Source of the DNA: Pseudeuparius sepicola
Taxonomy: Eukaryota > Arthropoda > Insecta > Coleoptera > Anthribidae
Direction: 5' to 3'
DNA length: 64,000 bases
NCBI GenBank assembly: GCA_963920635.1
Contig: OY987303.1
Location: 55,551,223-55,615,222 of the forward strand
Below the pieces are notes generated by a model that saw nothing but the letters and a program-made list of their open reading frames with translations, did no database searches and was not told the DNA's origin. Shown one piece after another: positions 1-20,342 of the stretch. How positions within the stretch are numbered: position 1 is the first letter of the stretch; every line of letters starts with the position of its first letter. The position numbers were made by a program, and so were the translations under genes.

Positions 1-2450
1 AACACGGGCGACTTTGCCGAAACTTTATTTATGGATTTTTTCGCTATTGCTCCTTTTGCTAAAAAAGTAGTTCCCGAGAAAGTTGTTTGAGATCATTCGG
101 CAGCTAGTATTACGAGAAATTAGCCTGGTGAGCAACAGTTTTCGAAAAAAATGTATAAAACGAGATTCAAATCAAATTGTTTTATGCTTTTTTTTTTAAA
201 AACTATCGATCACTATACTAATAACTAAAGGTGCCGAATGATCTTAAAAAAACTTTCTTGGGAATTACTTTTTTGGAAAAAAGGAACAATAACGTTAAAT
301 TCCACAAATATCATTTTGGTGAAGTCGCCCGGGTTGTCTACTTTTCAATAAGTATGCTGACGGGAACCCAAAGCAAATTTTCGAATATAACATTTGTATT
401 CAGAATGATTCGCTTAAATATTAAATAATTATTATAGGTTTCTGCTGTAGTTTTTTTATTAATAAAAAGGCCTTGTTTCCAGATTTATAATTAAATATTA
501 TCGTATTTCCACCAAATTTGGTTTGTATACTCCTCTGCGTATTTATTCAAGTCGACTGCAAAGTTGACTATCACTTGCAATAAATAAAAATAGATAGTTT
601 TTTAGGCTGAATTATTCCCTTATTCCCGTGAAGTTTACAAAAGTAATCATAGCAATCGATTGTTGAAGAGGAAGAGCGAGCCAACATCTGAATAGCCCCC
701 CCAGACCCTTTGAGGCGTCAAGTTGAATTCGAGGTAGAAATAAATTTTTTGTTTGCACGAAATAACCTGAGAAAATGGCAAATCTGCATGCTCTTTAAGC
801 GGCTTTTGATCTATTAAATAAATGTCAGAAAAGCAAACATAAAATAAAGGGTGCCATGGAAAACCATCACTTATGCCCTAGTGTCATAGCAAGCCATGCA
901 ATAAAACAAAAGAATTGAACTAAATTGAACTATTGTTCAAGTTAACCTACAAAGTTATCTTGTGACAGGGATATTCTTTTGTTCTTCCATGGCAATCTTG
1001 GATTTTAATTAAAACCTTCTACATTTTCCATTTCCATTACATTATGATATATATTTATATTATTGGCATCGGTGAAACACATTATACATATTTCAAAAAT
1101 CAAAAAATTACGGGGTGTTTCTATAAAAAAGTTTATATGTTTCCCCAACTTTGCAATGCTGCATATATATTGTTTCATCTATTTTAACAGCAAATTGTAG
1201 CGGTTCAGGAAAAGCCATACAGCTTTTGTAAATAAGCGTTTTCCCAGCTTGAAAAATAAAAGCTCTAGGGGTGGTGCAAAATATACGGGAACACGCTAGA
1301 AGTTACTTTTTTCACACATCTTGGGATACAATATATCTAATAATTCTGCAGATATACTTCTTTCTGAAATTCCTGTCAATAAATAATTTATTTCGATAAC
1401 TCGCTTTGAAAAAACGCCTCGAAAAATGTTTAAATAAATGTTTTTAATTTTGGTCCTTTAGGTTTTATAAGTAATGACTCCTTCCTATAAAAATATTACT
1501 ATGCACTTTCAATAATTATGATTATTGCAACTCTTTTATTTCTTAAAATAGAAATGATTTGTTTTTATGAGACCTGGGATGTTAAATACAAATACCACTA
1601 TTTACCGAGCTTTATGAATGGGAAGAAATGGTGGCCTAAAATTTCATTTCAGTTTTTCTATCAGAAAAATGTTTCGAGTGCCTGTTTAAACTAAAAAAAA
1701 GGAAATATGTGCATGCGAAATGTATAAGTAGATTTTGTTGTATAAATCACTAAAGCGTAGTTTTAATTTTGAGTTTGAATATGTTTAATAATATTGTACC
1801 TTATTAAAGAGTGGTGTATTCGAGGTATTCTATTAATTCCTTCTTGTAGAGAACGAACTAAAAGGTGTAATGTTTTGAGGTATTACAAACATAAGGTTTG
1901 CATTTTTTAAAACTTAAGATTAGTATATTGTATTATCATTATAATTTGATGACCAAAATAAATGTATGAGCATTGAATTTTTTTGTTTTATTCTAAAAAA
2001 ATATTTACACCACAGGTATAAAATTATAATAGGTATAAAATTTGTATTTTGTACACAAATAACAAAAATATTTCCTTAAAATTACTCTTAAAATCAAATG
2101 GAATAAATAGCCATTAAAAAATATATCAATAAATATAAAAAATAAATACAAAAATAATCATTCGTCTTGCATCATGGCAAGAGAATATTACTAATATAGG
2201 TAGGTACATAATTAAAAAAACAATATACAGAAACGTGTCAACTATCGTCTGGTTGGAGGTGGGACTTCCTCTAATTTTCTCCAAACAACCTGAAAAATAC
2301 AGAAAAGAAAACATTCAGTGACAATATTTGCTTGAAAACGGGAAAGGTTGTCAAATAACAGTTGCTATTCTGTGAGATATACTCATCTATATAAAAATTC
2401 TGAGAAAATATCTCTAATTTGACAGACTTGATGATCAGGGGTAATATAAC
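1..2450. other. AT-rich sequence with no recognised feature
   Basis: Only short chance frames, homopolymer runs and an isolated CGGGGTG near 1112 (a possible MITE terminus without a partner) were seen. It may be intronic to the CCDC85-like gene if its last exon lies to the left. Confidence 0.5.
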
Positions 2451-2454
2451 AAAT

Positions 2455-3080
2455 GATGTGCCTATTATCGATAATACCTTCACGAATTACAATCCCAAAA
2501 CCGAAAATACCAAAACTGCCCAGCAGGAGTGGTATTTTCTTAGCATTGGGATTATAACGAGTTAATAAATTAACGAAAGCATTGAGTTTATTCCTTTACT
2601 CAATGACGAAAGGTATTATCTGATTAGTATGTTTACCACGAGTTGTATTCAAGAAGAGAATTTAACAACTGCAAATAATTTAATTATTCAGCGTTTAAGG
2701 CTTGATTTGACAACCAAACATATTAAATTAGCTACAAATATTATAAATATTTTGGTTTTTGAAAATGTGATTAAAAAAATAAAAAAAAGACCCACAACCA
2801 GGATTTGAACCTGGGACCTCTCGCACCCAAAGTGAGAATCATGCCACTAGACCATTGTGCTTCCATATAAAATTTACTTAACTGGCCTCATATAAATTTA
2901 ATTACCATGCTTCAAAGTTAAACTCTATTATTGATTGCCATCATTTAGGATGAGCCTTCAGTTTTGAATATATTGTTAATAGATATTTAAGGATCAATGT
3001 GTTGAAGAAGTTATTGGGGTTACTGATCAGTTCATGTCATTTTATTGGTTCATGTTGGCAGGTATTGGATTCTTTAAAAT
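2455..3080 (-). repeat. Dispersed repeat with internal tRNA(Pro)-like sequence, copy 1
   Basis: About 600 bp shared with 30320-31260 on both sides of the tRNA-like core. Shared blocks include ATTATCGATAATACCTT, GCAGGAGTGGTATTTTC, TATAAATTTAATTACCATGC, GATATTTAA.GATCAATGTG and TTGGTTCAT.TTGGCAGG. It is a moderately diverged TE family. The internal tRNA position is unusual for a tRNA-headed SINE. Confidence 0.65.
2790..2864 (-). tRNA. tRNA-Pro(UGG)-like sequence, probably non-functional
   Basis: On the - strand there is a good A box (TGGTCTAGTGG), an anticodon loop TTTGGGT reading UGG, and a perfect B box GGTTCAAATCC. The acceptor strands GGAAGCA and TGTGGGT do not pair and the anticodon stem has a mismatch. 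It is therefore a tRNA-derived repeat module or pseudogene, which its second copy inside the same repeat supports. Confidence 0.6.
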
Positions 3081-3083
3081 CTA

Positions 3084-3337
3084 CAGGGTGAGCCATTTGA
3101 AAATGAAACCCCTAAAAAAATTTATTTTTCGTCAGATTTTTGCCCTTTTTTCTAAAAATAGGTCACAAAAAACTACTTTAGCGCAAAATTTCAGGTCTTA
3201 ATCTCAATTTTCAAGGCCTACTACGAATTTTTTTCCAGTAAAAAAAAGACAAAACCATTTAGCGATTTTTTTATTTAAAATCTGACGCCTAACAATAGAG
3301 AAATAGGGGCGGTTTTATTTTTTAATGGACCACCCTG
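3084..3337. mobile_element. CAGGGTG/CACCCTG MITE, 254 bp
   Basis: Ends CAGGGTGAGCCATTTGAAAA and its partner ATGGACCACCCTG are flanked by TA. The internal sequence (reduced-similarity copies at 18437-19463 and 40902-41245) includes AAGGCCTACTACGAATTTTT. Confidence 0.65.
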
Positions 3338-5550
3338 TACTTACTTTAATTTTATTTATTTTTTAAACCTATAATGAAATATTATTTCTAAATAGAATAA
3401 TGAATGATATCTTTATCACAAGTCATGCATTTTCAATGATTTTCATAAAAAATGCTAAAATTTTACGAACTTATTTATGTAAATCGAAGACGAATGGGAT
3501 CGTCCTTATTTTAAAGAGTCCCTGGTGTAAACAGTACTGAACTCTCAAAATTGATAAATTTTCAATCTGTCATTGTTAAGGCAATCTGTGATAGTGACCG
3601 AATATTGTCTAAGCATGCATTCCTATTGGTTATAAACTTTGTATCAATGGCCTTTGTTTCAACACATAGTTATGAACCAGTTCTAGCGAATCGGAATGCA
3701 GGAAAGTAATGCCAAAACTATTTTCAACCAATTAGATTCTTGAGAACCAGTTCAGAACTCCCCATAATGAATTTCGTGGACAGACAAGTTGTCATGAAAT
3801 TTGGTAGAGAAATTTAAAATGTTTCAAAAATCTAAGGGTATAAGTATTTATAGTCACTTGAAACATCATAAAAACTAATTGCCGTCACAAAAATATAGGA
3901 CATAAGCGTCACGCAGTTTTCAAAAATATACATGTTCTATAAGCAACATAATATTTCACTTTTAAGGTTTTTTTAAGGTTGTGGTCAAACACAACGTAAA
4001 GGTGAATGCCCCATATAATATTGTCAAAAGGTCTCTAAAAAGCCATATCGATTATAACTATTTACGCAAGTATATCCTAAGATCTGTGAAATTAGTGGCC
4101 AGCCGTCGAAAATGTGTAACCCATGCAAGTATTGGTGATATATCAGGCGAGCATGCAGTCACTTGTTTTACTACAATATATATCTTCTCTGTCTCCTTCA
4201 TCTCTTTTTACTACTAATACCAGGGTCGGCTTAAAATGGTTAAAAAAGTGTTTTGTCTCGTATTTTATTGCCGAGGCGCCTGTTCTCGAGCTACCCTGGT
4301 AAAATATAAATGAACTCACTTGGAACACAGTGATATATGGTTGCGTGATCTATTTCATAGCATTTACCACGCTCCGCTACTGATAAAAATACCAGACTTA
4401 TCAGCAGAAATCACCCGTATAAAATTCAAAGGTTTTTATGTGGTCGACGTCAACCTAATCAAGGAGGCAGCCGATAAGAAACCAGGCGTAGCGATTTGAT
4501 TGGTCGGCGTTTCGGAGATCCACCTAGCAGGTGTCGACGTGGGCCAGTTAAGCCAGTATAACCAGTGCCGTGCACGGAAGTATGAGGATTGCGCTTTATT
4601 TTACGGATTTTGGTTTTGTGTATAGATTTTTGTGTGGTGTTTTGTGTGAAACAAAATTATTGGTTTGCTTTGGTTTGAAGTATTTCAAAGTTCATTATAT
4701 TCTTTTTTAGAGCATTTAAAGAAAATTTTTATAATATTAAGGGCCGCGCGCCGTCTAAGACTCGGTCTTGTTTTACAAAGCAAACGCCGCCCAAGCATTT
4801 TTATGCTGTTCCAAGTGACTTCATTTATACCATAGGTACCTATTATAGTAGATTACTGAAAAACTATCAAAAACAAGAATAAAATTTTCAATGGTTACTG
4901 TACTTCCAATTTTAACTATTTTTTATTTATTTAGGGATATACCTACTGTTCAGTTCTATTCCAGGACATTTCAATAGGTAATATAAAACCATAAAGTATT
5001 ACTATTTCACGGTAAAACTTTTTATCCACAGACGCCCATTTTCGAGATACAGGGTGTTTAAATTCAAAAATTCAAAAATTTTAACGTTTAATTTTTTCTA
5101 CCGTTAGAGATACTTAAACGAAATTTGGTACACAGCCTGCATTGATTTGATAAAGTGTCACAAAATGTGATAATAACAAGTTCCTCAAATAGCCAATGGC
5201 AGACATAATGGGTATACATTATATTTATTTTATCAACAAAAATACTAATACGGCCCTTTACAGAATTTTCTTTTAGGCACTTGGATATATATATATATTT
5301 TTTTAATCTAAGAAAAAACTGTATCTTGACATTTTTATTTTCAGTCACGGAAAAGCAAAATGTCGTTATGTTTGCATACTCTCTTGTGCAATAAAGTCCA
5401 TATTATTAATAGCCCTTTATATTTTTTCATTAATTCTCATTAGGAAAATAACTATGGATCTGTGAATTGACTATCTCGATCCATTTGAAATGTATCCATA
5501 AGCAGGACAAGAAACTCTTTTCAGGACATTATATCGCCGGTCTCTGCACG
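3338..5550. other. No recognised gene; AT-rich with a moderately GC block at 4430-4600
   Basis: A frame is open for about 60 codons at 4310-4499 (+), ending VVDVNLIKEAADKKPGVAI-stop, but I do not recognise it and see no splice partners. An isolated ACAGGGTGTTTAAATTC at about 5051 looks like one end of another MITE. Confidence 0.4.
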
Positions 5551-5554
5551 TAGT

Positions 5555-6722
5555 GGCGTAACTAGCTTTTTGATAATTTTACAGTAGAGCTAAAAAAACT
5601 AAAAATAGCATGAAATAATCAGTCATATATCTGGTAAAAATTTTACTAAACCTAACGAAACTATTTTCAAAGATGCCGGTGATATACATGACAATATTAA
5701 ACGACTTGTGGATTTTTTCATTTTGCCGCTTTGTGAAATCTGTAAATTTTGGGTCGTTTAGTTACGCCAAATTAAAGGTTATTTAAAGAACATTTATTAA
5801 TGCAAATTTCGACAAAATAATAGTTATTTATGTACCAAGGCACTGAAGTGAAATTTAGAAGCCGAGGCCTGTAAGGCCTCGGCAAATAAGGCACAAGGGT
5901 TGTAAAAAGAAACTTCACTGCCCAGGGACACATTATATTTTTTGAAAATCAGGAAAAGGAAGTTTTATTAGGCAAAATAATTTAAAAAGGGTCACCTATT
6001 TATGAGACAACCGCGCGCATCGTTGCTTTGCCTTTAATGACGACAATATTTTTAACCAATATCTAACACAACTGCTTTATTTTAATTGTATTCTTCAGTC
6101 TTCGTAAATTAATGAAACAAAGAAAATTCCTTTATACCATCTTCATTTATACAACATTGATATCTTATTTCCTATTTGAAACTGACTGTATGTTTCTGTT
6201 TCAGTTCTTTCCATGACACCATATTTGATGTACCGTCATTCCATTGCACTGATTGGAGTGATAGGTACATCCATTTCATGCAAACGTAAAACACTTTATG
6301 CATATAGCACAAATTTTTCTATTTGTCGTGTCAGAATAGTATTGTAAAATGCGTAAACTTAACTTATTGTTAAAACAAAACGACTTTGTAAGCGAAAGTA
6401 TCGAATTGGGGTCGCAGTACAACACAGCTGATATTTCTAGGTTAGGTTAGGATTTGAGGCCTATTTACTCATGTGTTAATCAGATACGTCAAAAGATGTG
6501 TCTGGTTATTTAAAAATTCGCGCATCACGAAGTGGCGTAAATTAAGTTACGCCACATTTTCGAAAATAAATATCTACATTTCCGTTTCTCACAAAGTGGC
6601 GTAAAGTATATATATGGCTCTGCGTGAGACACACTCTGTAACTTTTAATAGTTACGCCAATTTATGAATTAATTATCCCGACTAAGTACTGGAGATACAT
6701 TTACGCCAACTTCGTGAGATGA
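5555..6722. repeat. Cluster of GGCGTAA/TTACGCC inverted motifs with an embedded decayed repeat
   Basis: At least seven copies of TGGCGTAA or TTACGCCA lie at about 5553, 5762, 6532, 6547, 6597, 6652 and 6701 in both orientations, with AGTGGCGTAA and TTACGCCAACTT at the outer positions. They look like remnants of an inverted-repeat element. A diverged member of the GTTATTTATGTACC family sits at about 5818-6055. Confidence 0.45.
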
Positions 6723-6867
6723 AAGAGGACGTTAAATTATACATATAACGGGTGTAACTCATATTGTGAATTTTTGGCAGTTATGCCACTACGCGCGGAG
6801 ACCGACGATATGAAATGTTTAAGCCGAAGAAAACTCTCCGCCGCAACCAGCCGGAAAACCTACTCAC

Positions 6868-15568
<8,701 letters not shown>

Positions 15569-16560
15569 CTTCCCAATGTTTGGCGGCTTAGAGCATGGCG
15601 TTAAACTGGTGCGGGTTCCAATCGGGTACCGAATGTGGGTCAGGTAAGTAGCCCAGAGTTTCTCTTTGCATTTTGATGAGGGTTTTCACGCACACTTTGA
15701 TTAACTTGAGAACAGTACCTTAGGTGCCCTTTTATTGGTTTTCTACTGGTACCATTAGGGAGCAATTAAGGTTCCACTCACGCCTTTTTTTAAAGAGCTG
15801 GCACCTCCCTGACCAGTTTTCGATATGGCATTTAAAACCGGGCCGCGAATTGTGCAACCAACACTAAAAATACTAGTACCATGCACTGCTATGGGTTCCT
15901 ATCGAGAACCTTCGAAAAATATAAAATCTTCCGCGATTTTTCATAGACTTTTTAGGCACTGAAGAGACGCAATATGGCGTCGATATGTTGTTTTGGCTTA
16001 TAGAAACAGAAACGTCAGCAGGTAGGTATGCGAGATGTGGTGGGGTAAAAGAATGACCCAAGGCGATTGTGGAATGTGAGAAGGTACCTATAAAATAGTA
16101 CTATAAGAATGGCCGTGGATATTTTGCACCAAAACATTGAATAACCAAAACAAGGGCATTACAATCTACTATGTTGTTATCTATGCTTTGGTACTAAATA
16201 GTTACTATTATGTGTTGGTTCTTGGTTTCTCTGACTCTAGGAAAGAAGCAATAGTTTTGTAAAAATTTTCTTGCCAGGGGTAAAAGGAGCGATTTTTATG
16301 AGTATTTTAACTATCTTCAAAAATATGATCATGATTCAAGGTTGGACCTGTTTGGTCATGACCTTTATGAATGTAGTAGAAAATGGGAGTTTCAAAGGTG
16401 TGGTAAGAACATTATTATTGATAACTTTGATTATTATACCTATGCAAAAGCAGAGACTCTGGCAAAAGAATGTAGGTACCATAGAAAAAAGAGAAGGGGC
16501 TACCTATAATATACTGGCGTGTTCCCAGTTTGGGTTGTTTTATTATACGACTCAATGTAC
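15569..16560. other. 5' flank of the CCDC85-like gene, nothing further recognised
   Basis: This should hold the promoter or an untranslated first exon of the - strand gene. I see no convincing TATA box or further coding exon. A chance frame at 16271-16576 lacks recognisable features. Confidence 0.4.
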
Positions 16561-16564
16561 AGCA

Positions 16565-16866
16565 CGTGCGTGGTGATTCAACATTTTGACCCATAAAATG
16601 GCATTTTCGATCTGTATGCTAGCAACACGCATAATTTTAAACTTTTGGTCAATACAAATTTTAATCTAAGTAATTACCCACATTTTGAGATAAAAATTAC
16701 TTATTTAAAACTTTAAAACTATTATTTGTCACAATGCCCGTCATTAGCATTTGCGTAATTACTTAGATTAAAATTTGCATTGACCAAAAGTTTCAAATAA
16801 TGCGTGTTGCTCGCTACAGATCGAAAAAAGTCATTTTATGGGTCAAAATGTCGAATCACCACGTAC
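16565..16866. mobile_element. Palindromic MITE, ACGTGCGTGGTGATTCAAC termini, copy 1
   Basis: Arms share GGTGATTC, ACCCATAAAATG, GCAACACGCAT, TTTGGTCAATAC and ATCTAAGTAATTAC with their complements. Copy 2 is at 22150-22548. Both are preceded by TACAGC, so the true ends may lie slightly outside. Confidence 0.72.
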
Positions 16867-17088
16867 CTACACACTTTGTAAAATTTAAGGCATAAAATTA
16901 AAGGCATGGCCCAAATCACAGAATATCTATATATATATATATATATATAGCTAGGCACCTAAATCACTAGTCAAAACTAACATATATATTTTGGGATATT
17001 TTATTGACACTCACTACTTTGAAAAATGCAATTTTTCTTTAAAAACTATCTATGCTTGTTATTACTAAAACAAATACATGCATATATA

Positions 17089-18292
17089 CAGGGTGATTCA
17101 GTTTTATTTTGCGACACTTCAACAGGTGATAGAAAACCAAGAAATAACCGCAGTTTCTTTTATAAACTATATCATTTTAAGGCCTTATTAAAAAGTTACA
17201 GGGTGTTATATAAAGTTTTAAGAAACATGTGGTCTTTATTGAATATTTACCAAACAGTTGAGATATTTAAGTCATATTTGGTACACGTTATAACGGCATG
17301 GGTTAGCATATAAAACCTGTTAATATTAAACACCTTGAACAACCAGTGGCGTAGAAGTAGGTAATATTAGTATAATTGGTTTTAGAAAAAAAAAGAACCA
17401 CCTTGTATCGCAATAAAATGTATTCAATTTCTTATGTCGATTTTAATTTTAAACAAAAATGCCCTCTTGGTAATTTTTTGTATGTGACATGGTTTCGTGG
17501 CAAATTTGATTTTTTGTATTATTTCGGGGTATTTCTGAAAAATTATCTAAAAAATTTGCTCCATAAGTATCACTTTAAGTGGAAATAATGTGTTTGCTAC
17601 TTGAAATAAAGTAACTTTTTCCAATAAACTTACCTATACGGCTATAGGTACTTTTGAAGATAAAGGGTCTAATACATTTAAGGAAGATACAATTAATTTT
17701 ACGCTCTGTATCTTGAAAAGTAGAACCTTGGATGGGTAAGTTTATTGGGAAAAGTTACTTTATTTAAAGTAAGAAACACATTTTTTTCTGCTTTGAGTGT
17801 TACTTATGGAGAGAAGTTTTAAGCTACTTTTTCAGAAGTACCCCGAAATAATACGAAAAAATCAAATTTGCTATGAAACCATGACACATATGAAAAAATG
17901 CTAAGATAAGGTTTTTGTTTACAATTAAAATTTACATAAGAAATTGAATACATTTTATTGCTATCCAAGGTGGCTATTTTTTATTCTAAAAACAATTATA
18001 CTATATAATTACCCGCCACTTCCCACTTCTACGCCACTGGTTTTTCAAGGTGTTTGATATTAACAGGTTTTATGCTAACCCATGCCGTTATAACGTGTAC
18101 CAAATATGACTTAAATATCTGAACTAGTTTGGTAAATATTCAATAAAGACCACATGTTTCTTGAAACTGTAACACCCTGTAACTTTTTTATAAGGCCTTA
18201 AAATTATATAGTTTATAGAAGAAAGTGCGGTTATTTTTTGGTTTTCTATCACCTGTTGAAGTGTCGCAGAATAAAACTGAATCACCCGCCTG
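17089..18292. mobile_element. Palindromic element, CAGGGTGATTCAGTTTTATT termini, 1.2 kb
   Basis: Long arms (about 500 bp) share AGTGTCGC/GCGACACT, ACCTGTTAATATTAA and CCAGTGGCGTAGAAG with complements, around a centre near 17650-17700. It is flanked by TATA. The right terminus has an extra GC (ACCCGCCTG). Confidence 0.82.
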
Positions 18293-18436
18293 TATATTAT
18301 TATTTTTTCTTTTATAACAAAGGGAAGTGGAAAACAAAAAACATTAATTATATAGGTACCTACACCTACACATTTAAGAAAAAATACGGCAAAGTAGGTA
18401 CGTAATACAAAAATTCAATTAATAAATGTTAAATTT

Positions 18437-19463
18437 AGATTTTTTTATTTTATTTTATTATTTTAAAAATCTGACACTACAGTGTTCATTAGTAGGACAC
18501 CCTAAAACCGCCGTATACTAAATTTAAACAAAAAATATATATGGAGTTCCATTTTGCAGGGTGTCAAAGTTGAGCAAAAGGCATCTGGAGTCTGAAGAGT
18601 CAAGTGTGCCATGGAATCCCGTCAAAACAGATGAATGATCAATAACCGGGCTACTCAAAGTATTGGCAAAGTCTAGAGAATACTTCTCTAGACTTTGGTA
18701 TTGGTGTGAAAAGATTCAATACAAAAATTTACAGGGTATTTTTCTTTGGGCCGACTCAAAATGCTGAATTTTTATTAAACTTATAATGGTCAGGAGCGTG
18801 CTCTACAGACTCATTGAAAAAATATTAATAAACACAAAAGTAATTTATTTCTTTACAAAATGCCAACCAACAAACAAAAACAATTTTAAATTCTTGAATT
18901 GAACCTTTATCAATTATAGTCACTGTCTATACATATAAGACAATACATTTTCTGTGCGTTTCCTGTTGTGGCACACCATCCACCATGGACTTACTAACTC
19001 TCAGGCTTCTGTATTTTATTGATATAGACGATTTTTGACCTTAAAAAAATCATTATTTTGAGATGGCACAGAGAAAGACACCCTTTATAATATTTTTTAT
19101 TGGATCTTTGCACACCGCAACACTTTGAGTGGTTCTGTTGACCATTCAACTGTTTTAAAGGGATTCCATGGCACACTTGACTTGTGAGATGCTTTTAAAA
19201 TTCCTATTTTGCTGGTTTTAGGGTGACCTGCAGATTTACACTCCTGAGGTGTCAAATTTTAAATAAAAAAATTGCTAAATGCTTTTCGTCATTTTTTACT
19301 GGAAAAAATTCGTGGTAGGCCTTGAAAATTGGGATTAAGATCTGAAATTTTGCACCAAAGTAGAGTTTTTCTCGACGTAGTATCTGCAAAAAAAAACAGC
19401 TAAAATTGGATGAAAAATGAAAATTTTACGGGGGTGCTTCCATTTCAAATGGGCCACCATGTA
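18437..19463. mobile_element. Inverted-repeat element related to the 3084 and 40902 copies
   Basis: The left part (ATCTGACACTACAGTG... TGCAGGGTGTCAAAGTTGAG... TGCCATGGAATCCC) recurs inverted at 19150-19280. The right end reads CATTTCAAATGGGCCACCATG, a mutated CACCCTG terminus. The left terminus is not preserved. Confidence 0.55.
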
Positions 19464-20099
19464 GAAAAAAAAAACACTGTACCAACTTTTTTGCTTTTTT
19501 AGAACATTTTTAAAATGTTTATAGAGTTTTATTGTGCCCATACATAACACTTCCATTTTTAAGCGGTGAAACTTTTGAAATTCCGGCGAATGCTCTGGTA
19601 CTAAACATACACAAGTTTTGTACCACACACGCTAACTTGGGTAAGTGTAACAGCTTTATGCGATTATGTGCTAAAAAAAACAAGAACACCCTGACCTACC
19701 CATATTGATCTCAATGTCAATGTGCCATCAATGGATTAACTTTTGTAGGTACAGGTTCAAGTCGTAGCATGCTTTTTATCGTTATGGCAACATAATTTTC
19801 CAAACTTTCCATCTGGCAGACATGGGATATTTTATACAGGATGTTTTGTATTCTACTTTATCAGGTTGAAGCAGATAGAGAGGTCCATCTTGCCATCATG
19901 GGGTACCGTGTTCAGGAGTCAGGAGCTTTATCTTGGAACGTGTAAAAGTTTGAATCACGTTTGAATTTCGAACCTCGCGCATGCTCATTCCGCGCATACT
20001 GCCTGAAGGTGACCTTCGAGTTGTGTTCCAAAGCCAGCCGAACGCGGCGAGGTGCAGTTCGCCGGTGAAAAATAAAAATCGCATCAGAACCGCCCCAAG

Positions 20100-20342
20100 A
20101 TGTCGAAGCCGCAGTCGGACACCGAGAAAAGGAAACAGATCAGCGTCAGGGGTATAGCGGAGGTGGACGACGTGAACGAAATAAAGAAGACCTTCAACCG
20201 GCACCTCCACTACACTCTGGTGAAAGATAGGAATGTGGCCACATCCAGGGATTATTATTTCGCCCTTGCCCACACGGTCAGGGACCACCTGGTGTCCAGG
20301 TGGATCAGGACCCAGCAGCACTACTATGAGACCGATCCGAAG
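20100..20342 (+). CDS. GlyP: GlyP coding exon 1 (residues 1-81)
   Basis: The exon carries the start codon (context AAGATGT) and the N-terminal regulatory segment with Ser15 in RKQISVRG, then [11 protein letters not shown] and [12 protein letters not shown], ending at DPK. The donor is AAG|GTATGC at phase 0. I chose this Met because it gives the family's usual 14 residues before the phosphoserine. The 5' UTR and promoter lie in 19.9-20.1 kb but show no box I would name. Confidence 0.97.

Noticed and set aside
2790..2864. Functional tRNA-Pro gene
   Set aside because: The acceptor strands do not pair, the anticodon stem is mismatched, and the module recurs inside the same dispersed repeat.
4310..4499. 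60-codon open stretch ending VVDVNLIKEAADKKPGVAI
   Set aside because: There is no recognised homology, start codon context or flanking splice signal. A chance frame in a locally GC-richer patch is enough.
19896..20321. 141-codon - strand frame opposite GlyP exon 1
   Set aside because: It is an antisense shadow of a GC-rich exon with no domain of its own. The same holds for - strand frames over 37758-38612.
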